NCBI GenBank assembly: GCA_030428615.1
Contig: JAUIDN010000011.1
Span: 1 to 64,000 of the forward strand
DNA: 64,000 nucleotides
From: Alphaproteobacteria bacterium
Lineage (GTDB): Bacteria > Pseudomonadota > Alphaproteobacteria > Sphingomonadales > Emcibacteraceae
Direction of reading: 5' to 3'
The notes under the pieces are model-generated. The model saw nothing but the letters and a program-made list of their open reading frames with translations. It made no database searches and had not been told where the DNA came from. This document shows, one piece after another, positions 27,256 to 40,474 of this stretch. The stretch's first letter is position 1, and the number at the start of each line of letters is the position of its first letter. The position numbers and the translations under genes are program-made.

Positions 27256-30200
27256 AGATCAAGTGACTTTCTGATCGCAAATGCTAGTTCATTCTGATTA
27301 TAAGGTTTTTGCAGCATGTTGTTTGCAAGATTAGCAAGAATTTCATCATCCTTGCTAATATTTTTTTCGAGATTTTGTGAATAGCCGCTGGTCAATAATA
27401 TTTTCAGTGATGGCTTTATCTCAAGCGCTGAACTGGCCATTTTATACCCGTCCAAATTATCCGGCATCACAATGTCGCTGAATAAAAGATCTATTTTCTC
27501 ATTCCTACTTAATAGATCAAGCGCGCTGGCAGCATTGTTAGCGGTATAAACCTGATATCCCAATTCCTTTAATTGAGTTTCAGCCAAATCGCAAAGGTGT
27601 TTTTCATCATCGAGGATGAGAATTGTTTCATCCCCTTTCGGCAGTTCATCTTCAATCAGGCGCCCCGCTTTTTTCTTAGTCATCACTTTAGCAGATTTGG
27701 GGATATAAATTTTAAATGTCGCTCCCTCTCCAGGTTCCGACAATACCTTCATATGTCCGCCGGAACGCTGAACAAAGCCATGCACCATACTCAACCCAAG
27801 GCCCGTACCCTTATTTACTGGCTTCGTCGTAAAAAATGGTTCCAATATTTTTTCCATCAGGTCTGGCGCGATGCCCGTGCCGGTATCACTGACAGAAATC
27901 ACCACATGCTCTCCTGCCTTGCTCCCAGGGTTTTGCCTGACATATTCATTATCAAGAACTATGTTTTCTGTTTCTATGCGTAACTCGCCGCCTCCCTGCA
28001 TCGCATCGCGAGCGTTCAACGCAAGATTAAGTAACGCGCCCTCCAAATCCCCTTCATCAACCTGAATTGGCCATAAATTTTCATCAAGAGAAACATTTAC
28101 CTTCACAGACGCGGTGAAAGTGCGTTTAATAAACTCTACCAGATTACTAATATTCTCATTAATTATGACAGGGTGGGTTTTGAGCGGGTTGCTTCTTGAA
28201 AAACTGAGCAGCTTCTTAATCAGACTGGACCCTCTTTCAACACCTTTGACGGCTTTTTCCAGCCTTTGTTTCACTGTGGGTTCCTGAGGAATTGTGTTTT
28301 TTAAAATCTCAAGATTTCCAAGTATTATCCCAAGAATATTATTAAAGTCATGAGCGATACCGCCTGTTAATTCGCCAACAGCATCCATCTTTTGTGCATG
28401 GCGAAGCTGTTCCTCTCGCTCTTTTAACTCGGAAAGGTCCTGTATCTGTGCGACAAAATGATCCGGTTTTCCATTATTATCACTCACCATCGAAATGTTT
28501 AACTGAACAGGTACAATGCTGCCGTCTTTTCGAATATTGCGTTTTTCCAACTGACACGACTGACGAACACCCGCTTCCACTTGATCAATCTGTTCTGAAT
28601 CAATATCAACGTCATCGGGATGTATAACGTCTTTTATATTTAGTTTAAGTAATTCGGAATTACTGTAACCAAGTATTTTACAGAGTGCGTCATTCACCCT
28701 CAAAAACCTTCCATCCAAAGAAGTGAGTGCCATACCATGCGACGCGTGGGTAAACGCGTTCTGGAATTGGCTGCTTATTTCATCCAACTTTTTCCTTGAA
28801 TTTACGCTTGTCGTGATATCGGTGATAAAACCGACGATACTGACAATATCGCCACTATCATCGCGAACAGGGTGAATTTGAGTTGATATCCATCGAATTT
28901 TGTTTTGTCCGTCTAGGATGCGATAATCGGGTAATTCCGAAATTAATCCACCTTCATTTGACTGTCTGGATTTGGTGATGGCATCGCTAAGTAATTGGAG
29001 ATCGTCCGCATGAACCACATCAAGCCATAACGCTGGCTTTTTATACAGATCCCGGGACCTTATATTGGTCCATGCTTCAAAATTAGGACTAACGTATCTC
29101 ACTTCCTTCATATCCGGGGAACAAATAAAAAAGATACCATCAACCGTTTCCGCTATCTGGCGAAATCTTTCCTCGCTCAATTTTCGTCTTGTGATTTCCC
29201 GCCTCAGGCTTAAATTTCGTATCAGAATAAGCCCTACAATCAAAACGGCTCCAATTAGAACTTGCCATACAAGGGTATAATCCTGCCGGTCTTCGGTCTT
29301 TAGGCCCAGCCACTGTTGGTTAATTTGTGTGCGCTCTCCCGGCGTAATGGAAGCAAACGCTTTTTGCATGGCGCTGGCCAACAATGGTAATTCCGCACGT
29401 ATTCCCATTGCAATATCCGTTTTATACGGCGTAATACCGGAAACCGCCAAATTGGTGATGTTTTCGGAGGCAATCGTGTGTGATGTGGTTGGAATGCTCC
29501 CAATATGCGCATCCGCGACACCCCCGGAAACCAGTTGCAGTGCTTCAATTTTATCAGCGGCTTCAATGACATTAATTTCAGGGAAATCACGTTTAATGCG
29601 TTCCGTTGTGTCAAACCCTTTCGGCATAGCAATAGTTCGACCAAATAACCCGTTCATATCTCCAAAAATATCTTCCCCTTCTCGTCCGAATATCAGGTAA
29701 TCCAACTGCATGTAAACATCCGTAAAAATAAGAAACCCTGCACGATTACTGGATGCTGAAGCGGCGGAGATAACATCAGCCTGCTTTGAATTTATAAGTT
29801 CCATTCCATCACTAAATGTTTCATTACCAACCCATTCAAACCGGACCCCCAGTTTTTTTGAAATTGCATCAAGGTACGATCCGGATATTCCACTTATTTT
29901 ACCCTGTTCATCAATAAATTCCATGGGCGACACAGATGGGTCCACCACAGCTTTAATCACCGGGTTAGCAGATAACCATTTTTCTTCCTCAGGGGTCAAT
30001 TGGAGCCTGTTAACCGTCTCCTCCGGCATTGTCCATTTTTTGGCCAGGTCACTAAACTCCTGCGGTGTTATCGCGGCCATCCCTTTTTCAAGGATACCTA
30101 GTAAAATCGGCCAATCATTTCGCACCGCTATTCGCGAATTTTCAGTATTTGAAATCCCCAGAAAATCTGCTTTTCCAAGAATTTCAACGCCAGTGATGAA

Positions 30201-30914
30201 ATTATTTCTGATGATATAGTTCGCTATTGACTGCGGAGAAATATACAAATCGATACTGCCTTCAGAAATTGCCAGTAGCGCTTCTGCCGCACTGTCGACC
30301 TCCACAACTTCCAGCCCGGGGTATTTGATACGAAAATCTCTTGATAACGCCAGCCCTTTAAGCAGCGCGATCCTTTTGCCCTGAAGTCCTTCCTGGCCAT
30401 TTACCTGCTCAGCACCCGATGCGCCGAAGATTGCCAACTCCAATTTAAAATAAGGCGCAGTATATAACAAAAAATCATTCCGCTGAGCAGTTTGAATAAT
30501 ATTATGCGAGATATCAATTTCATGCTTTTCCAGTCGCTCCAGACTTTCCTGCCACGAAATTTCAGTCGAATATTCTATTTTAAGGCCAACTTTCTCCGCC
30601 ACAAGGTTAAGATAATCAACCGAGAAACCGGCCGCTTCACCCGCTCGAATGAATTCAATCGGTGCGGCAGCATTTTTGCTCGTTGATCGCAGGACCGGGT
30701 GCTCTCTTACCCATTCCTGTTGCTGCTGTGTCAATGCAACCTTGAAAGGATCGTTTCCTGTCTGCTCATTACCCACGGTCTGACCATTTGCATACACACA
30801 GCAAAAACATTGCAGGGCTGTCAGTAAAAATACGACAAGAAAATATTTTGGTCTTTCAATCACAAAACTGTCTTTCAAAAAATTCGTATAATGTATCAAG
30901 TATAACGCGAACAT
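27252..30914 (-). CDS. hybrid sensor kinase: two SBP domains, two PAS, HisKA, HATPase, receiver
   Basis: A 1220-residue hybrid kinase. In order: a membrane/signal segment (about 20-45), two type-3 solute-binding domains (about 55-290 and 310-530), a membrane helix near 545-565, two PAS domains (about 580-700 and 710-830), a HisKA domain with 'GGIAHDFNNILGIILGN', an HATPase domain ('DTGTGIAPD', 'GTGLGLSMV') and a receiver ('LLFSDIVMPD'). The ATG at 30914 has no obvious ribosome site; a GTG just before 'IERPKYF' is an alternative. The sensor half resembles the kinase at 17551-19986, so one arose from the other or both from a common duplication. Confidence 0.85.
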   Translation of the reverse strand: MFALYLIHYTNFLKDSFVIERPKYFLVVFLLTALQCFCCVYANGQTVGNEQTGNDPFKVALTQQQQEWVREHPVLRSTSKNAAAPIEFIRAGEAAGFSVDYLNLVAEKVGLKIEYSTEISWQESLERLEKHEIDISHNIIQTAQRNDFLLYTAPYFKLELAIFGASGAEQVNGQEGLQGKRIALLKGLALSRDFRIKYPGLEVVEVDSAAEALLAISEGSIDLYISPQSIANYIIRNNFITGVEILGKADFLGISNTENSRIAVRNDWPILLGILEKGMAAITPQEFSDLAKKWTMPEETVNRLQLTPEEEKWLSANPVIKAVVDPSVSPMEFIDEQGKISGISGSYLDAISKKLGVRFEWVGNETFSDGMELINSKQADVISAASASSNRAGFLIFTDVYMQLDYLIFGREGEDIFGDMNGLFGRTIAMPKGFDTTERIKRDFPEINVIEAADKIEALQLVSGGVADAHIGSIPTTSHTIASENITNLAVSGITPYKTDIAMGIRAELPLLASAMQKAFASITPGERTQINQQWLGLKTEDRQDYTLVWQVLIGAVLIVGLILIRNLSLRREITRRKLSEERFRQIAETVDGIFFICSPDMKEVRYVSPNFEAWTNIRSRDLYKKPALWLDVVHADDLQLLSDAITKSRQSNEGGLISELPDYRILDGQNKIRWISTQIHPVRDDSGDIVSIVGFITDITTSVNSRKKLDEISSQFQNAFTHASHGMALTSLDGRFLRVNDALCKILGYSNSELLKLNIKDVIHPDDVDIDSEQIDQVEAGVRQSCQLEKRNIRKDGSIVPVQLNISMVSDNNGKPDHFVAQIQDLSELKEREEQLRHAQKMDAVGELTGGIAHDFNNILGIILGNLEILKNTIPQEPTVKQRLEKAVKGVERGSSLIKKLLSFSRSNPLKTHPVIINENISNLVEFIKRTFTASVKVNVSLDENLWPIQVDEGDLEGALLNLALNARDAMQGGGELRIETENIVLDNEYVRQNPGSKAGEHVVISVSDTGTGIAPDLMEKILEPFFTTKPVNKGTGLGLSMVHGFVQRSGGHMKVLSEPGEGATFKIYIPKSAKVMTKKKAGRLIEDELPKGDETILILDDEKHLCDLAETQLKELGYQVYTANNAASALDLLSRNEKIDLLFSDIVMPDNLDGYKMASSALEIKPSLKILLTSGYSQNLEKNISKDDEILANLANNMLQKPYNQNELAFAIRKSLDL

Positions 30915-33793
<2,879 letters not shown>

Positions 33794-33812
33794 GCACGCC
33801 ACAGGCTTTCAT

Positions 33813-33843
33813 AAAATGGCGGCAGTCAATTTGCCGCCATTTT
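33813..33843 (+). terminator. intrinsic terminator of katG
   Basis: AAAATGGCGGCA (33813-33824) pairs perfectly with TGCCGCCATTTT (33832-33843), ending in a T-run, 19 bases after the katG stop codon. Confidence 0.8.
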
Positions 33844-33968
33844 AACGTTAACTGTTATTATGAAAATAGGGCACATGTCACTACAGCAACTGATCAATAT
33901 TGACAGGTTAAAGACAGAAATTTACGATATTAATTTGAAATGAAACAAGCATTTAAAAGGAGCGAAAT

Positions 33969-34256
33969 ATGGCGAATGAAGGTTACCATGAACCGGTAGA
34001 AGAATTATCAGACGAAACAAAAGACATGCACAAGGCGATTGTATCGCTGATGGAAGAACTGGAAGCCGTCGATTGGTATAACCAACGGGTTGATGCCTGT
34101 AAAGACGCGGACCTTAAAGCGATCCTTGAGCATAACCGCGACGAAGAAAAAGAACACGCCGCCATGGTCCTTGAATGGATCAGACGCAAGGATCCGACTT
34201 TTGATAAAGAACTGAAAGATTATCTGTTCACCGAAAAACCGATTGCGCACAAATAA
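33969..34256 (+). CDS. encapsulated-ferritin-like protein (EncFtn family) without targeting tail
   Basis: A 95-residue two-helix ferritin-like protein closely resembling Rhodospirillum EncFtn. The metal-site residues align with a two-residue offset: E29, E30, E32, W36, E60 and H63, in 'SLMEELEAVDWY' and 'HNRDEEKEHAAM'. EncFtn forms a ring that oxidises iron and is normally loaded into an encapsulin shell through a C-terminal LGIGSLR-type peptide. Here the protein stops at 'TEKPIAHK', with no such tail and no encapsulin gene nearby. It has its own AAGGAG site and terminator. Confidence 0.85.
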   Translation: MANEGYHEPVEELSDETKDMHKAIVSLMEELEAVDWYNQRVDACKDADLKAILEHNRDEEKEHAAMVLEWIRRKDPTFDKELKDYLFTEKPIAHK

Positions 34257-34278
34257 AGACCAAACGAAATATGCGGAT

Positions 34279-34319
34279 GGGCTGGAACATGAGGATTATC
34301 CACTTGTTCCGGCCCTTTT
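34279..34319 (+). terminator. intrinsic terminator of the ferritin-like gene
   Basis: GGGCTGGAACA (34279-34289) pairs with TGTTCCGGCCC (34305-34315) with one G-U, followed by TTTT. Confidence 0.75.
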
Positions 34320-34433
34320 GCTTGCCTTAGTTTTTAGTCGGCAAACAAACGCCATCTCAATACCGCCAAACATAAATAAATTTGCTTGTAACGACGAATG
34401 TGCTACCGTCGACCAAATAAAAAGGGGGTGTCA

Positions 34434-36911
34434 ATGTTATTCAGAAACTACCTGAAATCAGCGGTTCGTAATCTTGTCGGCCATAAATTGTTCAGCGTTA
34501 TCAATATCTTTGGCTTGGCAATTGGTATTGCCGCCGTCATGTTGATCACGCTTTTTGTCCGCGATGAACTTTCATATGACACATTCTGGGAACATGCCGA
34601 TAACATATACCGCCCACAGTTTACAGGTGCGGTGCCGGGAATGGAAGTCGTCAGGTTTGTTTCTTCGCCCCTTATTATCCGTGATGCTTTTATGAAAGAG
34701 TTTCCACAGGTCACACACAGCGCACGGATTATGCAAAATTATCCAACCTTGCGTATTCAGGATAATTTTTTTCAGGAAACGGTACAATTGGTCGATCCGG
34801 AAATCACAGATATATTTGATTTTAAGGTTATTAGCGGTGATCTGGATATTGCCCTTGCTAACAATTCCGGCCTTATTATAAGTCAAACAGGCGCAATTAA
34901 ATATTTCGGCGAAGAAAATCCCATCGGAAAATCAATTTCTATTAACTTTGAACGGTTTGAACGTGATTATCAGGTTGCCGCCATCATAGAAGACATCCCG
35001 ACAAACAGCATGCTTGAGTTGAACATGATGGTCCCACTCGTTGAAGCTGACTATAAAGATACCGGAATGCTCACAAACTGGTTGGCACTTTCCAATTATT
35101 TCTACTACAGGGTAGCCGATGGTACGAACATTAAAGATATAAATGACCAAATGCCGGCGTTTATTGATCGAAACGTCATTGCTTTCGAAAATATTCCCAA
35201 CACAGAGACATCGGACATTATTCAATTAAAATCGGTTAATATTCAGGATATCCATCTAAAAGCCGTCGGCGAAGGTGAAATGCGACCAAAAGGAAGTATG
35301 ACAACTGTCATCATATTTTCTGCAGTTTCGCTATTGATATTGATCATCGCTTCAATCAATTTTATGAATTTATCAACTGCCAGGGCAAGCATTAGGGCCA
35401 AAGAAGTCAGCATGCGTAAAGTTCTTGGAGCGACGCGAAAACATTTGATCGTGCAGTTTTTAGGGGAGTCAGTTCTTTTGACATTAATCGCTCTGTTGCT
35501 TGCCACATTGATCGTTGAGATCTCATTGCCGATTTATAATGAAATACTCACAAAAGATCTTGCGATAAATTACACGTCGCCCGACATCATGCAAATCTTC
35601 ATACTGGCAACATTGATTGGATTGACGGCAGGAATATATCCCGCATTCTTCCTGTCAAGCTTCAGACCAGCCCATATCCTTAAGGCAAATAAATCCATTG
35701 AAACCAAATCCTCGACAAACCTGCGCTCCGCCCTAGTTATCATGCAATTTGCGATCTCAATCACGTTATTTGTTTCCACTGCCGTGGTGTACGGTCAAAT
35801 GCAATATGCACAAAATCGCGATCTTGGCTATACCAAGGAAAATCTGCTTATTATAGAAACAGGAAATCGGGAGGCAGTTAAAGCGAAAAAAGACATGCTG
35901 CTCAATGAGTTTAGACGATTGCCAAATGTTGTTTCCGTAAGTACGTCGTTTCTACGACCAGGCCGCAATGGTGAAAGCATAACCTCACTGCGTACAGCCG
36001 ATATGGAAAGAGAAGAGACAACTATCATAAACAACACAACCGTAGGATATGAGTTCTTCAAAACTTACAATATTCCGTTGCTCGCTGGTCGTGAATATGA
36101 TGAGAATCGTGCTGATGTCATGCCATCAAATGATGATATCCGCGCAGGCAGAGGAAACAGAGGTGCGATTATACTAAATGAATCCGGCCTCCGCCGATTT
36201 GGACTTGGCACGCCCGAAGAAGCAATTGGCAAATTCCTGTACCAGAATATTGGTGAACCCGACGAGCCATTCCAGCGCGAGTATGAAATTATCGGCGTTA
36301 TCCCCGATGTGAATTTTGATAGTCTTAAAAAAGAAGTACGTGCAGAAATATTCAGACTGAATCCAGATAATTTTGGACTGTTTTCAATCCGTTTTAATGG
36401 CGACCCAGCTATAATCGTTGAAAATATTCAAACCATCTGGCAACGCGAACTACCGAGCGTCGAATTTGAATATGAACACGTCATCGACAGGCTGATTAAC
36501 CAATATAAACAGGAGCAGGGTCAGATGACCATGTTTGCCGCCTTCTCCGCCCTGGCTATTTTTATTGCCTGTCTTGGTTTATTTGGTCTGGCCAGCTTTA
36601 CTGCAGAACGAAGAACCAAGGAAATAGGAATCCGTAAAGTATTTGGCGCGGAAGTTTTTCAGGTTGTCAAATTGCTCGTCTGGCAATTCTCAAAACCCGT
36701 CTTGATTGCAAATATCATCGCTTGGCCCGTAGCTTACCTTGCGATGACTCTCTGGCTGGAAAATTTCGCCTATCGGATAGACAATATGATCATTATTGCT
36801 CTGTGTCTGATCGCGAGCCTAGCAGCTCTTCTAATCGCATGGGCGACCGTCGCCGGAAATTCATTTGCTGTTGCACGTCGAAACCCGATAAAAGCGTTGC
36901 GATACGAATAA
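34434..36911 (+). CDS. MacB/FtsX-type ABC transporter permease
   Basis: An 825-residue permease with two MacB_PCD/FtsX units. One N-terminal helix ('FSVINIFGLAIGIAAVMLI') leads to a large periplasmic domain, then three helices with 'RKVLGATRKHLI', a second anchor helix and periplasmic domain, and a final three-helix block with 'IRKVFGAE'. Such permeases export lipoproteins or peptides or act as mechanotransmitters with a separate ATPase. No ATPase gene is adjacent. The ATG at 34434 follows AGGGGG; an earlier ATG at 34398 lacks a site. Confidence 0.82.
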   Translation: MLFRNYLKSAVRNLVGHKLFSVINIFGLAIGIAAVMLITLFVRDELSYDTFWEHADNIYRPQFTGAVPGMEVVRFVSSPLIIRDAFMKEFPQVTHSARIMQNYPTLRIQDNFFQETVQLVDPEITDIFDFKVISGDLDIALANNSGLIISQTGAIKYFGEENPIGKSISINFERFERDYQVAAIIEDIPTNSMLELNMMVPLVEADYKDTGMLTNWLALSNYFYYRVADGTNIKDINDQMPAFIDRNVIAFENIPNTETSDIIQLKSVNIQDIHLKAVGEGEMRPKGSMTTVIIFSAVSLLILIIASINFMNLSTARASIRAKEVSMRKVLGATRKHLIVQFLGESVLLTLIALLLATLIVEISLPIYNEILTKDLAINYTSPDIMQIFILATLIGLTAGIYPAFFLSSFRPAHILKANKSIETKSSTNLRSALVIMQFAISITLFVSTAVVYGQMQYAQNRDLGYTKENLLIIETGNREAVKAKKDMLLNEFRRLPNVVSVSTSFLRPGRNGESITSLRTADMEREETTIINNTTVGYEFFKTYNIPLLAGREYDENRADVMPSNDDIRAGRGNRGAIILNESGLRRFGLGTPEEAIGKFLYQNIGEPDEPFQREYEIIGVIPDVNFDSLKKEVRAEIFRLNPDNFGLFSIRFNGDPAIIVENIQTIWQRELPSVEFEYEHVIDRLINQYKQEQGQMTMFAAFSALAIFIACLGLFGLASFTAERRTKEIGIRKVFGAEVFQVVKLLVWQFSKPVLIANIIAWPVAYLAMTLWLENFAYRIDNMIIIALCLIASLAALLIAWATVAGNSFAVARRNPIKALRYE

Positions 36912-36972
36912 CCCATTATGCCCAAAATAGTTATAACCATAAATCATCCGTAAAAAATAAAACTTTGAAAAA

Positions 36973-37047
36973 TGGTGCCGCTAGAGAGAATCGGACTCTC
37001 GACCTCACCCTTACCAAGGGTGCGCTCTACCACTGAGCTATAGCGGC
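36973..37047 (-). tRNA. tRNA-Thr (GGT)
   Basis: Seventy-five bases including encoded CCA. The acceptor GCCGCTA pairs with TAGCGGC. The anticodon loop TTGGTAA between CACCC and GGGTG gives anticodon GGT, and the T-arm GTTCGAT is standard. Confidence 0.95.
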
Positions 37048-37199
37048 GATGGGCAGAACACGGCGTAAAAGCCGTTAATTGGCGCGGAACATGCCATAAG
37101 ACCCGCCATCCTGCAAGTCAATTTAAGGAATTAATTGCGATTATTTTATTATGCCCTTAAAAAGGTCATATTGTTTGTTAAAAACGCAGTTCAGGCACA

Positions 37200-37352
37200 A
37201 TGACAATAGATAAAAATAATTCAAAGACCACCGTTAAGCCGGACCCGAAAGGGGAAAAACAGGCGCGGCTGGCCCAGGCACTTAAAGATAACCTGAAACG
37301 GCGCAAAACGCAGGCACGCAAAGTCATGACCAGTAACATTAAGGAAGAATAA
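37200..37352 (+). CDS. small basic protein upstream of dcd
   Basis: A 50-residue, Lys/Arg-rich frame beginning MTIDKNNSKTT and containing 'ARLAQALKDNLKRRKTQARK'. It ends three bases before dcd. An AGG ribosome site precedes the ATG. Short proteins of this kind with an 'ALxxNLxRRKxQAR' core are common hypothetical genes in alphaproteobacteria, often near murA. Function is unknown; the basic helix could bind nucleic acid, as a guess only. Confidence 0.65.
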   Translation: MTIDKNNSKTTVKPDPKGEKQARLAQALKDNLKRRKTQARKVMTSNIKEE

Positions 37353-37355
37353 CAC

Positions 37356-37910
37356 ATGGCAATAATGTCAGACAGATGGATAAGGGAAAAAGCACAAGAA
37401 CACGGCATGATCGAACCATTCGAAGACCGTCAGAAAAGGGACGGTGTTATTTCATATGGTCTTTCCTCGTACGGGTATGATGCCCGTGTTTCGGAAGAAT
37501 TTAAAATTTTTACCGATGTCGATTCCGTCACCGTTGACCCGAAAGAATTTGACAGCAACAGTTTTGTTGATCGCCCGGGTGACGCCTGCATCATTCCGCC
37601 AAATTCATTTGCGCTCGCCCGCACGGTTGAATATTTCAGAATTCCGGAAGATGTTCTTGTCATCTGTCTGGGAAAATCGACTTACGCCCGCTGCGGCATT
37701 ATCGTCAATGTCACCCCGCTTGAGCCCGGCTGGGAAGGGCATGTGACACTTGAATTTTCAAACACAACCCCGCTGCCCGCAAAAATTTACGCCAATGAGG
37801 GGGCGTGCCAGTTCCTGTTTTTTGAAGGGAACGAACCCTGCGAAGTCCCCTATAACAGCCGCGCCGGAAAATATATGGGCCAGACCGGCGTTACCCTGCC
37901 CAAACTATAG
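37356..37910 (+). CDS. dcd: dCTP deaminase
   Basis: A 184-residue dCTP deaminase, which converts dCTP to dUTP and ammonia as the first step to dTMP. Typical features are the N-terminal '[10 protein letters not shown]', the nucleotide-binding '[32 protein letters not shown]' with the catalytic Glu, and a C-terminal '[13 protein letters not shown]'. It lies between the small basic gene and murA, eight bases before the latter. Confidence 0.95.
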   Translation: MAIMSDRWIREKAQEHGMIEPFEDRQKRDGVISYGLSSYGYDARVSEEFKIFTDVDSVTVDPKEFDSNSFVDRPGDACIIPPNSFALARTVEYFRIPEDVLVICLGKSTYARCGIIVNVTPLEPGWEGHVTLEFSNTTPLPAKIYANEGACQFLFFEGNEPCEVPYNSRAGKYMGQTGVTLPKL

Positions 37911-37918
37911 AGGTTTAA

Positions 37919-39217
37919 TTGGATAGAATTGCAATTACCGGCGGTTACCGCCTTGAAGGACAGCTTCCTATCAGCGGCGCAAAAAATGCCGCCCTGCCGC
38001 TTATGTGCGCGAGCCTGCTGACAAAGGAAACACTGACCCTATCCAATCTGCCGCATCTTGCGGATATCAAAACCCTTAAATTACTGCTGGAAGGCCACGG
38101 TGTTAAAACCACGGTTGAAAATGAAGGTGTAAACTTAAGCGAAGGGCAGACCATATCATTTGAAACACCGGACATTACAAGCACGGTCGCCCCTTACGAC
38201 ATTGTCCGCAAAATGCGCGCCTCGATTTTGGTGCTTGGCCCGCTGCTGGCGCGGGAGGGGGAAGCGACCGTGTCGCTTCCCGGTGGATGCGCCATCGGCA
38301 ACCGGCCCATTGATCTTCACCTTAAGGGGTTTGAAGAAATGGGCGCGAAAATCGAACTTGAGGAAGGCTACGTGCGCGCCGTCGCCCCGGGCGGGCGGTT
38401 AGAGGGCGGCACCGTGCATTTCCCGACCGTGTCGGTGGGCGCCACTGAAAATATATTGATGGCCGCAACCCTCGCCAGCGGCGAAACCATTATCGATAAC
38501 GCGGCGCGGGAGCCGGAAATTTCCGACCTTGCAAACTGCCTGAACGCCATGGGTGCGAACATAAGCGGGATTGGCACCAAAACATTGACTGTGAAGGGTG
38601 TTGAGAGCCTTCACGGCGCACAGTATGCGGTGATGCCCGACCGGATCGAAGCCGGCAGCTACGCCGTTGCCGCCGCCATGACGCGGGGCGAAGTGGAACT
38701 GCTTGGTCATGACCTGCTTGATGTCATGCGCGGCACCGCCGGCGTTTTAAAACAGGCGGGCGTCGGTTTCAAGCAAACGGATGACGGCGTTATCGTCACA
38801 TTGGAACGCGACAAAATAAAAGGCGTTGATGTCAGTACCCAACCCTACCCCGGCTTTCCCACCGATATGCAGGCACAATTGATGGCAATGATGACCATCT
38901 GCGACAGCGCATCAGTGATTAACGAAACCATTTTCGAAAACCGTTTCATGCATGTACCGGAACTTTGCCGCATGGGCGCGGATATCACCATGCATGGCTC
39001 CACCGCCATTGTCCGCGGGGTTGACGGCCTTCTGGGCGCTCCGGTGATGGCAACCGACCTTCGCGCGTCCATGTCACTGGTCCTTGCGGGGCTGGTCGCC
39101 GACCGGCAAACGTTTGTTAACCGCATCTATCATCTTGATCGCGGCTATGAACGTCTGGTAGAAAAGTTAAGCGCATGCGGCGCAAAAATAATTCGCGACG
39201 CCAATCTTGGTATATAA
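37919..39217 (+). CDS. murA: UDP-GlcNAc 1-carboxyvinyltransferase MurA
   Basis: A 432-residue MurA, which transfers enolpyruvate from PEP to UDP-GlcNAc in the first committed peptidoglycan step. The loop '[17 protein letters not shown]' carries the catalytic, fosfomycin-target Cys. '[10 protein letters not shown]' near the start and '[11 protein letters not shown]' are conserved. The start is a TTG at 37919 with AGAGG seven bases upstream. Confidence 0.95.
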   Translation: MDRIAITGGYRLEGQLPISGAKNAALPLMCASLLTKETLTLSNLPHLADIKTLKLLLEGHGVKTTVENEGVNLSEGQTISFETPDITSTVAPYDIVRKMRASILVLGPLLAREGEATVSLPGGCAIGNRPIDLHLKGFEEMGAKIELEEGYVRAVAPGGRLEGGTVHFPTVSVGATENILMAATLASGETIIDNAAREPEISDLANCLNAMGANISGIGTKTLTVKGVESLHGAQYAVMPDRIEAGSYAVAAAMTRGEVELLGHDLLDVMRGTAGVLKQAGVGFKQTDDGVIVTLERDKIKGVDVSTQPYPGFPTDMQAQLMAMMTICDSASVINETIFENRFMHVPELCRMGADITMHGSTAIVRGVDGLLGAPVMATDLRASMSLVLAGLVADRQTFVNRIYHLDRGYERLVEKLSACGAKIIRDANLGI

Positions 39218-39250
39218 TTCAAATATATAATTTTATGGGATTTAACATTA

Positions 39251-39721
39251 ATGGAAAAAGGGTTGAAATTAAGGGCGCAGGATAAAGACGACCTGACGAT
39301 CATCTCCGCCTACCTGCAGGATGCAGTGACGGTGATCGGCGATTTCAGCTTTAACCCGAAAACACATATTTTCGCGCTGATGGTCAACCGTTATGTCTGG
39401 GAAGATTATACCCGCACCACCGACGACAAAGACGATAAACAAAAATGCCACCGTATCCGCACCGGGTGCCATTTTGAAAACATCGTCAAGGTCACGGCGC
39501 AGAACATCCCACAAAATGACAAAAAACATGTGCTGGAACTTTTGGCCATTGAAACGGCGGAACTGGAAAATGACAATATCGCCATCGACCTTATTTTTGC
39601 CGCTGACGGGGTCATGCGGCTTGAAGCGGAACTGATCGAAGCACAGATGCAGGATATTGGTGACCCCTACCCCGCCGCCTGCCACCCGAAGCATGAAGTC
39701 CTTGAAAATTTAATCGAATAA
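39251..39721 (+). CDS. DUF2948 protein
   Basis: A 156-residue protein of the alphaproteobacterial DUF2948 family, recognised by 'LRAQDKDDLTIISAYLQDAV', 'NRYVWED' and 'LRLEAELIEAQMQDIG'-like sequence near the end. Function is unknown. It occupies its usual place between murA and hisG. Confidence 0.85.
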   Translation: MEKGLKLRAQDKDDLTIISAYLQDAVTVIGDFSFNPKTHIFALMVNRYVWEDYTRTTDDKDDKQKCHRIRTGCHFENIVKVTAQNIPQNDKKHVLELLAIETAELENDNIAIDLIFAADGVMRLEAELIEAQMQDIGDPYPAACHPKHEVLENLIE

Positions 39722-39814
39722 AACTAGCCATTCCCGTCACTTTTCGGTAAAAGGGCGCTTGAAAGTAACGGCATTTTAAAATGGCCGGAAAATATCGACT
39801 TACGGAGAAAACGG

Positions 39815-40474
39815 GTGACCATCAACGAACCCATGATAATGGCCCTTCCGAAGGGACGGATCCTTGAGGAAGTGATGCCAATCATCCGCGCGGCGGGTAT
39901 TGAACCGGAAGCGGATTTTGATAATCCGAAGTCCCGCAAGCTGACATTTGATACCAATATCGAAAACCTTAAAATCATCCGGGTCCGAAGCTTTGATGTC
40001 GCGACCTTTGTGGCATTTGGTGCGGCGCAGGTCGGTGTGGCGGGCAATGACGTGCTGCTGGAATTTGATTATCCGGAAATTTATGCGCCGCTTGATCTTG
40101 ATATCGGGCATTGCCGCATTTCGGTGGCGGAACTTGAAACATTAAGCAAAACGGATGATCCAAGTAGGTGGAGCCATGTTCGCGTTGCCACCAAATATCC
40201 GAACCTGACAGCAAAATATTTCGCGCGCCGCGGTGTTCAGGCGGAGTGTATCAAGCTGAATGGTGCCATGGAACTCGCCCCCAGTCTCGGGCTTTGTCAA
40301 CGTATTGTCGATCTGGTCAGTACCGGCGCAACGCTTAAGGCAAATGGGCTGGTGGAAGTGGAAAAAATCCTTGATATCACGTCCCGGTTTATTGTGAACC
40401 GTACCGCCTTTAAAACCAGAAGCGGTGAAATCAGCCCGATGCTTGACCGGATAAGAGAAGCGGTCGATGGTTAG
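39815..40474 (+). CDS. hisG: ATP phosphoribosyltransferase HisG (short form)
   Basis: A 219-residue HisG, which joins ATP and PRPP in the first step of histidine synthesis. '[14 protein letters not shown]' at the N-terminus and the PRPP-binding '[17 protein letters not shown]' are visible. It lacks the C-terminal regulatory domain of long HisG, so a HisZ partner is expected elsewhere. The start is a GTG with GGAG upstream; an ATG six codons later is possible. It overlaps hisD by eight bases. Confidence 0.92.
   Translation: MTINEPMIMALPKGRILEEVMPIIRAAGIEPEADFDNPKSRKLTFDTNIENLKIIRVRSFDVATFVAFGAAQVGVAGNDVLLEFDYPEIYAPLDLDIGHCRISVAELETLSKTDDPSRWSHVRVATKYPNLTAKYFARRGVQAECIKLNGAMELAPSLGLCQRIVDLVSTGATLKANGLVEVEKILDITSRFIVNRTAFKTRSGEISPMLDRIREAVDG

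Noticed and set aside
34243-34455. Frameshifted C-terminal extension of the EncFtn-like protein carrying a cargo peptide
   Set aside because: The alternative frame downstream contains no LGIGSLR-like sequence, and a terminator follows at once; the short C-terminus appears genuine.
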